Origin: Sphingobium xanthum
GTDB taxonomy: Bacteria; Pseudomonadota; Alphaproteobacteria; Sphingomonadales; Sphingomonadaceae
Length of the DNA: 64,000 nucleotides
Reading direction: 5' to 3'
NCBI RefSeq assembly: GCF_019737615.1
Contig: NZ_JAHKKS010000008.1
Coordinates: 1 to 64,000, forward strand
The notes beneath the pieces were generated by a model. It was given only the letters and a program-made list of their open reading frames with translations, had not been told where the DNA came from and did not search any database. A program made the translations under genes and the position numbers. Shown here piece by piece: positions 18,788-27,439 of the stretch (positions are counted from its first letter, which is position 1; every line of letters begins with the position of its first letter).

Positions 18788-19143
18788 TCGCGATCCGATG
18801 TTCTTCGATTGTCGTCACCAGTTGTTTACCCTTTTCGCCAATGTGGGTTGATTATTGGTTAAGCATGCGGTGACCTGATTCCGCGGGGACGGACCAGCCG
18901 AGCGAAGTCATCCTCATGACCGAACATCGCGCCGGCATGCGAATGCCTGCCGGTGCAGGATTGCAGCAACGTCGCCGATGTCGATCTGCGGAGCTTTCGC
19001 TGTGATGTCGGCTTCGGAACTCCGTCAGGCGGCAACCCCTTTCTTTTCCCCGGCGCGATTTGCGTGCCGCGAGGTGCCCTGATACGCATCGCGCAGATAT
19101 GCCGGCGACCAAAGCCGGCCGCGCGCGGTTCAATGGGGACGAC
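18788..19143. other. Divergent intergenic region, nothing recognised
   Basis: This 356-base region lies between the divergent tadE-like gene and the SDF-family symporter gene and must hold both promoters. A small hairpin is possible at about 18931-18955 (GCCGGCAT/ATGCCTGCCGG). No supported coding frame or known RNA was seen. Confidence 0.35.
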
Positions 19144-20478
19144 ATGGGCAAGAATCTCACCTTCCAGATCGGTATTGGCATGGCGCTCGGCCTGCTCCTC
19201 GGCGTCGTCCTCAATGCCATGCTGGGCAGTGACCCGGCCGCCGCCAAGGATGTCGCGGGCTATTTCCATCTGCTGGCCGACGTCTTCCTGCATCTCATCA
19301 AGATGATCATTGCGCCTCTGGTCTTCGCGACCCTCGTCGCCGGCATTGCGCATATGCACGACAGCGCGACGCTCGGCCGGATCGGCGGGCGCGCCATTGC
19401 ATGGTTCATCCTTGCCGCCTTCATCTCGCTGTCGATCGGCATGATCTTCGCCAACGTGCTTCAGCCCGGCGCGGGCATCGGCCTCGTCGCGCAGGGCAAG
19501 GAGAGCGGCGTCGATACCACCGCGCTCAATCTGCGCGACTTCGTGCTGCACGTCTTTCCGACCTCGATGGTCGACGCCATGGCGCAGAACAGCGTGCTGC
19601 AGATCGTCGTCTTCTCGCTGTTCATCGGCGTGGCGCTCACCGCCATCGGCGAGAAGGGCAAGCCGATCGTCACGCTGGTGGAATCGATCGTCGAGCTGAT
19701 GCTGCAGGTGACCGGCTATGTGATGCGCTTCGCGCCCGTCGCCGTGTTCGGCGCCATCTGCTCGGTGATCACGGAGCGGGGCCTCGGCGTGCTGCTCGAT
19801 TTCGGCAAGCTGCTCGGCTCCTTCTACCTGGCGCTGTTCACGCTTTGGGTGGTGCTGGCGCTGGTCGGCTACATCTTCCTCGGCCGGCGCATGACGCATC
19901 TCATCAAGCAGATCCGCTCGCCGCTGCTGATCGCCTTTTCGACGGCCTCGTCAGAAGCGGTCTATCCCAAGATGCTGGAGCAGCTCGACCGGTTCGGCGT
20001 GCCGCGCCGTATCTCGAGCTTCGTGCTGCCGCTCGGCTACAGTTTCAATCTCGATGGATCGATGATGTATGCCGCCTTCGCGACCCTGTTCATCGCGCAG
20101 GCTTATGGTGTCGATCTCTCGATCGGCACGCAGATCACCATCCTTCTGGTGCTGATGGTCACCAGCAAGGGCATCGCCGCCGTGCCGCGCGCGAGCCTGG
20201 TGGTGGTGGCGGCCACCCTGTCCCAATTCAACCTGCCGGTGGAAGGCGTCGCCTTCATCCTCGCGGTCGATCATTTCATGGACATGGGCCGCACCATGAC
20301 CAACGTGATCGGCAATGCGATTGCGACGTCGGTCGTCACCAAATGGGAAGGCATGCTGGAAGTCGAGGAGCCCGAGGAGGTCGACCTGCCGCACGCCCCT
20401 TCGCACACGGCGGCCGCGGGCAAGGCGGGCCTCGACCTCGCGCCGGACATGGTGGACGACGAACGCGGCAAGGCGTGA
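19144..20478 (+). CDS. Dicarboxylate/amino acid:cation symporter (SDF family)
   Basis: The ATG at 19144 (MGKNLTFQIGIGMALG) follows GGGGAC and gives 444 residues with about eight membrane helices plus re-entrant loops. Family motifs are MIIAPLVFATLVAGIAHM, the serine-rich loop FSTASSEAVYPKMLEQL, YSFNLDGSMMY and the substrate/sodium site DHFMDMGRTMTNVIGN. Substrates in this family include glutamate, aspartate and C4-dicarboxylates. Adjacency to glutaminase hints at glutamate but does not prove it. The acidic C-terminal tail is cytoplasmic. Confidence 0.9.
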   Translation: MGKNLTFQIGIGMALGLLLGVVLNAMLGSDPAAAKDVAGYFHLLADVFLHLIKMIIAPLVFATLVAGIAHMHDSATLGRIGGRAIAWFILAAFISLSIGMIFANVLQPGAGIGLVAQGKESGVDTTALNLRDFVLHVFPTSMVDAMAQNSVLQIVVFSLFIGVALTAIGEKGKPIVTLVESIVELMLQVTGYVMRFAPVAVFGAICSVITERGLGVLLDFGKLLGSFYLALFTLWVVLALVGYIFLGRRMTHLIKQIRSPLLIAFSTASSEAVYPKMLEQLDRFGVPRRISSFVLPLGYSFNLDGSMMYAAFATLFIAQAYGVDLSIGTQITILLVLMVTSKGIAAVPRASLVVVAATLSQFNLPVEGVAFILAVDHFMDMGRTMTNVIGNAIATSVVTKWEGMLEVEEPEEVDLPHAPSHTAAAGKAGLDLAPDMVDDERGKA

Positions 20479-20484
20479 TTCTCC

Positions 20485-21420
20485 GTGGCGGCGCAGATCC
20501 AGGAGATCGTCGACGAGATCGTCGCCGCCATGGCGCAGGAGTCCGAGCGCGGCGACGTCGCGACCTATATTCCCGGCCTCGCCAATGTCTCGCCCGCCCA
20601 TTTCGGCATGGCGGTGATCGGCGCGGACGGCAGCGTCGCGCTGGGCGGTGACGCGGAGCAGCCCTTCTCGATCCAGTCCATTTCCAAGGTGTTCGCGCTC
20701 ACCATGGCGCTCGGCAAGGTGGGCGATCAGCTCTGGCGTCGGGTGGGGCGCGAGCCGTCGGGCAATGCCTTCAACTCGATCGTCCAGCTCGAGGCGGAGC
20801 ATGGCATTCCGCGCAATCCCTTCATCAATGCCGGCGCCATCGTCGTCGCGGACGTCAATCTCTCCGGCCACATGCCGCGCGAGGCGATCGGCGAGCTGAT
20901 CCGCTTCATCCGCTTCCTCGCCGATGACGAGACGATCGTGGTGGACGATGCCATCGCCCGCTCGGAGACCGAGACGGGCTTCCGCAATGTCGCGCTGGCC
21001 AACTACATGCGGGCCTTCGGCAATATCCGGCATTCCGTCGAGCTGGTGACCGGCGTCTATTTCCATCAATGCGCCATTTCGATGAGCTGCCTCCAGCTCG
21101 CGCGGGCGGGGCGCTATCTGATGCTGGACGGACTGCAGCCGGAGGCGGGACGGGTCGTCTCGGCCCGCCGCGCGCGGCGCATCAATGCGCTGATGCTCAC
21201 CTGCGGCCATTATGACGCGAGCGGCGATTTCGCCTTCCGCATCGGCATGCCGGGCAAGTCCGGCGTGGGCGGCGGCATCCTCGCCGTCGTGCCGGGCAAG
21301 GCCAGCATCGCGGTCTGGTCGCCCGGCCTCAATGCCAGCGGAAACTCGCAGCTTGGCACATTGGCGCTGGAGCGGCTGGCGCAGGCGACCGGCTGGAGCG
21401 TGTTCAGCGCGCGGGCCTGA
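20485..21420 (+). CDS. glsA: Glutaminase
   Basis: Glutaminase hydrolyses L-glutamine to glutamate and ammonia with a serine beta-lactamase-like fold. The start is GTG at 20485, six bases after the symporter stop, so the two genes are likely co-transcribed. The 311-residue protein shows the catalytic SxxK motif in [13 protein letters not shown], then [21 protein letters not shown] and the C-terminal [16 protein letters not shown]. Its product could feed gdhB. Confidence 0.93.
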   Translation: MAAQIQEIVDEIVAAMAQESERGDVATYIPGLANVSPAHFGMAVIGADGSVALGGDAEQPFSIQSISKVFALTMALGKVGDQLWRRVGREPSGNAFNSIVQLEAEHGIPRNPFINAGAIVVADVNLSGHMPREAIGELIRFIRFLADDETIVVDDAIARSETETGFRNVALANYMRAFGNIRHSVELVTGVYFHQCAISMSCLQLARAGRYLMLDGLQPEAGRVVSARRARRINALMLTCGHYDASGDFAFRIGMPGKSGVGGGILAVVPGKASIAVWSPGLNASGNSQLGTLALERLAQATGWSVFSARA

Positions 21421-21482
21421 CGCGGGAACCCTTCATTCGTGATGGCGTTTCGAAAAAGGGGGTGCGGACAGGGAGAGAGACT

Positions 21483-22424
21483 ATGGCCCCGACCGAACCG
21501 CGATCGTCGCACGCCGAAAGCCCCCATCATGGCGACGACCTTTCCGAAGATCTGATGCGCCTTGGCGCCCTGCTGGGCCGCCGCAAGGCCATCGGCTGGC
21601 TGTCCGGCGCGGCGACCTTCGCCTTGCTCGGCGGCTGCGGGTCCGATTCGGGCGGCGGCGGTAATGTGGTCGTGGCGCCCACGCCAAGCCCCAGTCCAAG
21701 CCCCACGCTCACGCCGACACCGGTGCCCTCGCCGACGGCAACTGCGACGCCGACGCCCGTCTGCATCGCAACCCCGTCCGAGACGCGCGGACCCTATCCG
21801 GCGGACGGCACAAATGCGACGAGCGGCTCGACCAACAATGTGTTGACCGCGAGCGGCGTGGTGCGCAGCGACATCCGGTCGAGCTTCATCGGCTCGACAA
21901 CGGTCGCCGGCGGCGTGCAGCTCACGCTGACGATCACGCTTAACGCCATCAACAGCTGCACGCCCCTCGCCGGCTATGCCATCTATATCTGGCATGCCAA
22001 TGCGCTGGGCCGCTACTCGCTCTACGACGTGCCGGCCGAAACTTATTTGCGCGGCGTGCAGGTCACCGATTCCAATGGCAGGGTGACCTTCACGACCATC
22101 GTGCCCGGCTGCTATGCGGGGCGCTTCCCGCATATCAATGTCCAGGTCTTCGGGTCGTTGGCGCTGGCCAATAGCGGCACCAATGCGCGGCTCGTCAGCC
22201 AGCTCATCGTGCCCACGGCGGTCTGCACGGCGGTCTATGCCGATACGACCACCTATGCAGGGTCGCAGGCCAATTTCGGCGCCGTCTCCGTCGCGAATGA
22301 CAATGTGTTCGGCGACAACACGGCAGCGGAGAATGCGGGGCGCACTCTCGATGCGACGGGCAGCGTCTCCGCCGGCTATACCGCCACGGTGACACTCACC
22401 GTCAATCCGTCGGGCACGCCATAA
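21483..22424 (+). CDS. Exported intradiol-dioxygenase-like lipoprotein with a changed metal site
   Basis: The ATG at 21483 follows GGGAGAGAGA; 313 residues. The N-terminus has a twin-arginine motif (RRKAIGWL, residues 33-40) and lipobox (LLGGC, Cys52), then a Pro/Thr/Ser linker (about 66-92). The rest resembles extracellular intradiol dioxygenases: SETRGPYPADG, IYIWHANALGRYSLYD, and PGCYAGRFPHINVQVFG. The usual iron ligands would be Tyr179, Tyr212, His218 and a second His at 220, but residue 220 is Asn. Ring cleavage is therefore doubtful; the protein may bind another metal or be non-catalytic. Confidence 0.75.
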   Translation: MAPTEPRSSHAESPHHGDDLSEDLMRLGALLGRRKAIGWLSGAATFALLGGCGSDSGGGGNVVVAPTPSPSPSPTLTPTPVPSPTATATPTPVCIATPSETRGPYPADGTNATSGSTNNVLTASGVVRSDIRSSFIGSTTVAGGVQLTLTITLNAINSCTPLAGYAIYIWHANALGRYSLYDVPAETYLRGVQVTDSNGRVTFTTIVPGCYAGRFPHINVQVFGSLALANSGTNARLVSQLIVPTAVCTAVYADTTTYAGSQANFGAVSVANDNVFGDNTAAENAGRTLDATGSVSAGYTATVTLTVNPSGTP

Positions 22425-22532
22425 GCAGACCGGGACCGCCCAAAGACCTCAAGCGGCGACATGAGTTGACTTGTGCAACTTTCTGTTGCTGCACTATTGT
22501 GAAGCGGCGGCTGCGCGCCTAACTGCGTTCCG

Positions 22533-24383
22533 ATGGCACCGGTCGAAGCAGAAGAGGCGCAGAAGACGCCGCCCGCATGGGCGACGCTGCGCCGGTTCCT
22601 GCCCTATCTCTGGCCGGAGGGCGAGCCGCGACTGAAGGTCCGCATCGTCATCGCGTTGCTGCTGGTGCTGGCCGGCAAGGCTGTCATCCTCATCATGCCC
22701 TTCGCCTACAAGGGCATCATCGACAATATGGGTCCGGGCATGCAGCAGGGCGCGCAGATCGCCTTCGCGCTGGTGCTGGCCTATACGGCGGCGCGGTTCG
22801 GCGGCGTGGTGGCGGACAATCTGCGCAACGTCGCGTTCGAGCGGGTCGGCCGCAATGCCCAGCGCCTGATGGCCGAGCGCACCCTGCGCCACCTGCACGA
22901 ACTCTCGCTGCGCTTCCATCTCAATCGCAAGACCGGCGGCGTCACCCGCGTGGTGGAGCGCGGCACCTCCACCATCGAGACGATGCTGCACTTCCTGCTG
23001 TTCAACATAGCGCCGACAGTGATCGAGCTGGTCGCGGTCTGCGTGATCTTCCAGATCAAGTTCGGTTTCGCGCTCGTGGCGGCGACCGTGGTGATGGTCG
23101 GTCTCTACATCTGGTTCACGCAGACAGTGACGGAATGGCGCAATGCCCTGCGCCGCGAGATGGTCGATCTCGATACCGGCGCCGTCGCCCATGCGGTCGA
23201 CAGCCTGCTGAACTTCGAGACGGTCAAATATTTCAGTGCCGAGGACCGGGAAGCCGCGCGCTACAGCCGCGCCCAGTTCCGCTACATGGACGCGGCGACC
23301 AAGAGCAACAACAGCCTCGCCTTTCTCAACATCGGGCAGGCACTCATCACCAATCTGATGATGGGCGGCGCCATGGCCTTCACCGTCTGGGGCTGGAGCG
23401 TCGGCCGCTTCACGCCGGGCGACGTGGTGCTGGTCAATGCGCTGCTCATGCAGCTGTTCCGCCCGCTCGACCTGCTCGGCATGGTCTATCGCACGATCCG
23501 CCAAGGCCTCATCGACATGGAAGCGATGTTCCGCCTGATCGACACCGAGACGGAGATCAAGGACAAGCCCGGCGCCTTGCCGCTGGCCGTCGTCGCGGGC
23601 GATGTGCGGTTCGAGAATGTGGTGTTCAGCTATGAGCCGGCGCGGACCATCCTCAAGGGGGTGAGCTTCACCGTGCCGGCCGGGACGACGCTGGCGATCG
23701 TCGGCCATAGCGGCGCCGGCAAGTCGACCATCGCGCGGCTGCTCTATCGCTTCTACGATATTCAGGGCGGCCGCATTCTGGTGGACGAGCAGGATATCGC
23801 GGAGGTCCAGCAGCGCTCGCTGCGCGCCGCGATCGGCATCGTGCCGCAGGACATGGTCCTCTTCAACGAGACCATCGGCTACAATATCGGCTATGGCCGC
23901 GACGGCGCGAGCCAGGCCGAGATCGAGGCCGGCGCGCGGGGCGCGGCGATCGACCGGTTCATCGACGCCCAGCCGCTCGGCTACGAGACGCGCGTCGGCG
24001 AGCGCGGCCTCAAGCTCTCGGGCGGCGAGAAGCAGCGCGTCGCCATAGCGCGCACTTTGGTGAAGGACCCGCCAATCCTCATCCTCGACGAGGCGACCAG
24101 CGCACTCGACAGCCGCACCGAGGCCGCGATCCAAGGCGTGCTCAACAATATCGCCGCGCGCCGCACGACGATCATCGTCGCGCACCGCCTCTCGACCATC
24201 GTCCATGCCGACAAGATCCTCGTGATGGAGGACGGCCAAGTGGTCGAGCAAGGCAGCCATGCGGCGCTGCTGGCGCTGAATGGTCACTATGCCCAGATGT
24301 GGGCGCGGCAGGCAGCGGAGCGGATGAATCCCGAGGCGAGTGAGCCAGGCGACGACCCGCCGCTGGAGGATGCGGCGGAGTAG
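22533..24383 (+). CDS. Atm1-type ABC exporter (fused membrane and ATPase domains)
   Basis: A half-transporter of 616 residues: a six-helix membrane domain (about 40-330) and a nucleotide-binding domain with Walker A GHSGAGKST near residue 390, signature LSGGE near 494 and Walker B ILILDE. The sequence pattern (RFLPYLWPEGEP, KTGGVTRVVERGTSTIETML, FRPLDLLGMVYRTIRQGLIDME) closely matches the Atm1/ABCB7-like exporters that move glutathione-linked sulfur or heavy-metal complexes across the inner membrane. It likely acts as a homodimer. It is monocistronic and converges on ribA. Confidence 0.88.
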   Translation: MAPVEAEEAQKTPPAWATLRRFLPYLWPEGEPRLKVRIVIALLLVLAGKAVILIMPFAYKGIIDNMGPGMQQGAQIAFALVLAYTAARFGGVVADNLRNVAFERVGRNAQRLMAERTLRHLHELSLRFHLNRKTGGVTRVVERGTSTIETMLHFLLFNIAPTVIELVAVCVIFQIKFGFALVAATVVMVGLYIWFTQTVTEWRNALRREMVDLDTGAVAHAVDSLLNFETVKYFSAEDREAARYSRAQFRYMDAATKSNNSLAFLNIGQALITNLMMGGAMAFTVWGWSVGRFTPGDVVLVNALLMQLFRPLDLLGMVYRTIRQGLIDMEAMFRLIDTETEIKDKPGALPLAVVAGDVRFENVVFSYEPARTILKGVSFTVPAGTTLAIVGHSGAGKSTIARLLYRFYDIQGGRILVDEQDIAEVQQRSLRAAIGIVPQDMVLFNETIGYNIGYGRDGASQAEIEAGARGAAIDRFIDAQPLGYETRVGERGLKLSGGEKQRVAIARTLVKDPPILILDEATSALDSRTEAAIQGVLNNIAARRTTIIVAHRLSTIVHADKILVMEDGQVVEQGSHAALLALNGHYAQMWARQAAERMNPEASEPGDDPPLEDAAE

Positions 24384-24394
24384 GTCTTTCCAAT

Positions 24395-24520
24395 ATCTCC
24401 GTTCGTCCTGAGTAGGGGCTGAGCGAAGCCGAAGACCCGTATCGAAGGACAACGCGCCGTGCGCAATCCTTCGATACGCCATTTCGACAGGCTCAATGGC
24501 TACTCAGGACGAACGGAGAT
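24395..24520. repeat. Long inverted REP-like element between convergent genes
   Basis: A perfect 20-bp inverted repeat (arms 24395-24414 and 24501-24520, core CCGTTCGTCCTGAG) encloses a second pair (GTATCGAAGGA / TCCTTCGATAC). It lies between the convergent Atm1-type and ribA genes, where its RNA would form strong hairpins from either side and could end transcription. It is related to the other TCGAAGG-type repeats in this window. Confidence 0.8.
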
Positions 24521-24536
24521 GTTGGCAGGGGGGCTG

Positions 24537-25601
24537 CTACAGATCGTGCCCCGTCCGGTCGCGCTTGGTGGCCAGATAGCGCTCGTTGAACGGATTGCTC
24601 GGCAACGCCAGCGGCAAGCGCTCGACAACCTTCACGCCCTCGGCCTCAAGCCCTGCAACCTTGGCCGGATTGTTGGTGAGCAGGCGCACCTGCCCGATGC
24701 CGAGCAGATACAGCATGCGCGCCGCCACGCCGAAATCGCGCGCGTCGATCGCGAAACCGAGGCGGGTATTGGCATCCACCGTGTCGAAACCCTGGTCCTG
24801 AAGCTGATAGGCACGCAGCTTGTTGATGAGGCCGATGCCGCGCCCTTCCTGCCGCAGATAGAGCAGCACGCCCCAGCTGGCTTCGGCGATCTCGTGCATC
24901 GCGGCGTGGAGCTGCGGCCCGCAATCGCATTTGAGGCTGCCCAGCACGTCCCCGGTCAGACACTCGCTATGCAGCCGCACGACCGGCGGGGTGCCGTCGC
25001 GTTCGCCGAGGATCAGCGCGACATGCTCGCGCGGATCCTCGGTCGAGCGAAAGGCCACGATCTCCGCATCGATCTTCTCGGCCACGGGGAGGCGCGCGCG
25101 CGCGGCAATGGCGAGGCGGTCATAATCGGTGAAGGCCGTGACGTCGTCGACCGTGCAGGCCGCCTCGACCGGCGCATCCGCATTGCCGACGAAGAAGGCC
25201 GGCAGCATGCCCGCGAGCCGCGCGAGCGAGAGTGCCGCACTGGCCGCGTCGCCTTGTGCCAGCGGCAAGGCGCGAAACGGTCCCTTGAACGGCGTCGCAA
25301 GATCGCGGACGGGATCGGCAATCGCCATGGCAGCGGCAGGTCCATCGAGCCAGCGGTCTCGCGCGATCAGCACCGGCGCCTGCGTGTCGGCAGCGGCAAG
25401 CTGGTTGACCAGCTTCAGCGTGACCGCCCGGCTCGACGAGATCAGCAGGGGCGCGTTGGCATCCGGATCGAACGCGCCAAGGCTTTGCAACGTCGCACCT
25501 TCGATCGGCAGCAGCGCGAGCGCGCCGTCCGCGCCGGATATGCGGATCGGCCAGCCGCGGCGCAGCGCGTCAATCGCGCGGGCGGCCGCGCCCGCATCCA
25601 T
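24537..25601 (-). CDS. ribA: GTP cyclohydrolase II
   Basis: RibA opens GTP to start riboflavin synthesis. The ATG at 25599-25601 (MDAGAAARAIDAL) overlaps the stop of the xth gene by one base. The 354-residue protein has the GCHII domain in its C-terminal 200 residues: zinc ligands in HSECLTGDVLGSLKCDCG, the catalytic RQEGRGIGL and RLLTNNPAKVAGLE. The N-terminal 150 residues are an extra region without the DHBP-synthase motifs, as in other alphaproteobacterial long RibA proteins, so it is not a working RibBA fusion. Confidence 0.9.
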   Translation of the reverse strand: MDAGAAARAIDALRRGWPIRISGADGALALLPIEGATLQSLGAFDPDANAPLLISSSRAVTLKLVNQLAAADTQAPVLIARDRWLDGPAAAMAIADPVRDLATPFKGPFRALPLAQGDAASAALSLARLAGMLPAFFVGNADAPVEAACTVDDVTAFTDYDRLAIAARARLPVAEKIDAEIVAFRSTEDPREHVALILGERDGTPPVVRLHSECLTGDVLGSLKCDCGPQLHAAMHEIAEASWGVLLYLRQEGRGIGLINKLRAYQLQDQGFDTVDANTRLGFAIDARDFGVAARMLYLLGIGQVRLLTNNPAKVAGLEAEGVKVVERLPLALPSNPFNERYLATKRDRTGHDL

Positions 25602-26410
25602 CAGAACGCGAATTCCGTGATGAGCGGGGCATGATCGGACGGCCGCGCCCAGCTCCGCGCGCTCTCCAGCACCTGATGGCTCACAGCCTGATCGGCGAGC
25701 GACGGGCTCACCCACATATGGTCGAGCCGCCGGCCGCGATCCGTCTTCGCCCAGTCGAGTGCGCGATAGCTCCACCAGGTATAGAGCCGCTCGGGCGCGG
25801 GATAGAATTTGCGGCCGATATCGACCCAGCCATGCGATTTCTGCAGCCGGTCCATCAGCTCGATCTCGACCGCCGTGTGGCTGACCACATTGACGAGCTG
25901 CTTGTGGCTCCACACGTCGCATTCGAGCGGCGCGACGTTGAAATCGCCGACCAGCAAGGTGGGGCCCGTGAGCTTGGACGACCAGTCGATCATCCGCTCG
26001 AAGAAATCGAGCTTCTGGCCGAACTTAGCGTTGATCGTGCGGTCCGGCTCCTCGCCGCCCGCTGGAATATAGACATTCTCGATGCGCAGGCCGTTGTCGA
26101 GGCGGACGCCGACATGGCGCGCTTCGCCATTGGCCTGCCAGTCGAGCCGGTCGTCGTCGCGCATCGGCACCTTGCTGATGATCGCGACGCCATGGTGCAT
26201 CGGCTGGCCGTGCAGGACGAGATGATTATAGCCGAGGCGGCGGAACAGCCCTTCCGGGAAGACACCGTTGATGACCTTGGTTTCCTGAAGACAGAGAATG
26301 TCCGGCTGCTGCTCGACGAGGAAGCGCTCAACGATTTCGAGGCGGGCGCGGACGCTGTTGATGTTCCAGGAGGCGATCTTGAGAGTCTGTGTTTTGGCTT
26401 TTGTCGACAT
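25601..26410 (-). CDS. xth: Exodeoxyribonuclease III
   Basis: A DNA-repair AP endonuclease/3'-exonuclease. The ATG at 26408-26410 (MSTKAKTQTLKIASWNINSVRAR) gives 269 residues; an upstream start 12 codons earlier is less likely. Conserved residues are in SWNINSVRAR, CLQETKV, GDFNVAP, RLDHMWVSP and the final SDHAPL (catalytic Asp-His). It is followed directly by ribA with a TGATG overlap. Confidence 0.93.
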   Translation of the reverse strand: MSTKAKTQTLKIASWNINSVRARLEIVERFLVEQQPDILCLQETKVINGVFPEGLFRRLGYNHLVLHGQPMHHGVAIISKVPMRDDDRLDWQANGEARHVGVRLDNGLRIENVYIPAGGEEPDRTINAKFGQKLDFFERMIDWSSKLTGPTLLVGDFNVAPLECDVWSHKQLVNVVSHTAVEIELMDRLQKSHGWVDIGRKFYPAPERLYTWWSYRALDWAKTDRGRRLDHMWVSPSLADQAVSHQVLESARSWARPSDHAPLITEFAF

Positions 26411-26717
26411 AGGCCTGTCCCTAGCCGCCCTTGGCCGTGAACCCAAGCGCCACGCGCGATAATTTTTCGGGAGACGCTTTCCGCAGCGTCACTGCCGCCA
26501 AGGCAGCAAAAACCCCCGCTCCGGGGGGCGTGGAACGGGGGTCTCGAGAGCGTTTTATCGACGCTGCATGTGACGCGGGACGAGCCGAGCAACAGGGGGG
26601 AATCTCGACTGCATTCCCGGCGCCACAAGGTCTAGATAACGCTGCTCAGATGAGCGCCGGATGAATGAAAATTGTCAGAATCATGATCGTCGATGGTAAC
26701 GCGCTTTTCATCGCGCT
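26411..26717. other. Intergenic region between lolA and xth, possible small RNA
   Basis: About 307 bases without a coding signature. The minus strand carries a strong intrinsic terminator at 26508-26542 that is 175 bases past the lolA stop. The stretch 26543-26717 could be a long lolA 3' untranslated region or a separate small RNA ending at that terminator. No clear promoter for an independent transcript was found. Confidence 0.4.
26508..26542 (-). terminator. Rho-independent terminator
   Basis: On the minus strand ACCCCCG (26536-26542) pairs with CGGGGGT (26512-26518) across a loop, followed at once by a run of five T. The T run exists only in the minus orientation, so it ends transcription coming from lolA/ftsK before the xth-ribA pair. 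Confidence 0.75.
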
Positions 26718-27374
26718 TCACTGCGAACGGCCGACCCGGTTTGGCCGCGGGTCGCGCCAGCGGAAGGCCGTGTCCGGAATCGCCGCGCCATAAGCGAGAT
26801 TGGTCAGGCGGATACTGGTGCGGCTGCCCTGTGCGTCACTGGCGACCCAGCCATACAGCTCCAGGCCCGCCGGCGCGTCCGGCTTGCGCGTGAAGATGAG
26901 GCTCAGCACGCCATATTCGGGATGGCCGGGGTCGCGCACCTCGATCGAGACGACGCGGTTGTCGCCGGTCGGCACGAGCTTGCCATATCGGGTGATGTCG
27001 CGCGTTGGATCGAGCAGCGCACCGAGTGGCGAGTTGCGGATCGGCCAGCGCTGAACCTGCGAGACCTGATAGTCGATCATATAGAGCGAGCGGCCGTCCG
27101 CCACGATGAGCAGGTCGCCAGCGCCATAATCGAAGCGGATCTTGCCGGGTTGCTTCAGCAGCAGCTTGCCGGACTGGACCTGCCCGTTGCGATCGGTCTG
27201 GGTGAAAGTGGCGCGTAGCGAGGTCGTACCGCGGATCGATCGGTTGACGGCGGAGAGATCGTCGGCGGGCGCCTGTGCCTGCAGGGCAGGGATCGTCAGC
27301 GCGCCGCCGAGCGGCAGGAGGATCGCGGCGCCGATGGCCAGCGCGCGGGCGAAGCGGGAGGTGCGTTTCGTCAT
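26718..27374 (-). CDS. lolA: LolA-like outer-membrane lipoprotein carrier
   Basis: LolA ferries lipoproteins across the periplasm. The ATG at 27372-27374 (MTKRTSRFARALAIGAAILL) begins a clear signal peptide cleaved after LQAQA; 218 residues. The mature part shows the LolA pattern: LRATFTQTDRNGQVQSGKLLL, KPGKIRFDY-like QPGKIRFDYG, LLIVADGRSLYMIDYQVSQV and TRYGKLV. It follows ftsK with a 65-base gap, a common alphaproteobacterial neighbourhood. Confidence 0.87.
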   Translation of the reverse strand: MTKRTSRFARALAIGAAILLPLGGALTIPALQAQAPADDLSAVNRSIRGTTSLRATFTQTDRNGQVQSGKLLLKQPGKIRFDYGAGDLLIVADGRSLYMIDYQVSQVQRWPIRNSPLGALLDPTRDITRYGKLVPTGDNRVVSIEVRDPGHPEYGVLSLIFTRKPDAPAGLELYGWVASDAQGSRTSIRLTNLAYGAAIPDTAFRWRDPRPNRVGRSQ

Positions 27375-27439
27375 GCGAGCGGAGATAGGGCGGCGGGCTT
27401 GAATGTCCACTGAACCATGCGGCCCAGTTTAACAGCACC

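Noticed and set aside
22494..24482. 662-residue frame antisense to the Atm1-like exporter
   Set aside because: Same shadow effect; the sense strand has a complete ABC exporter with all motifs.
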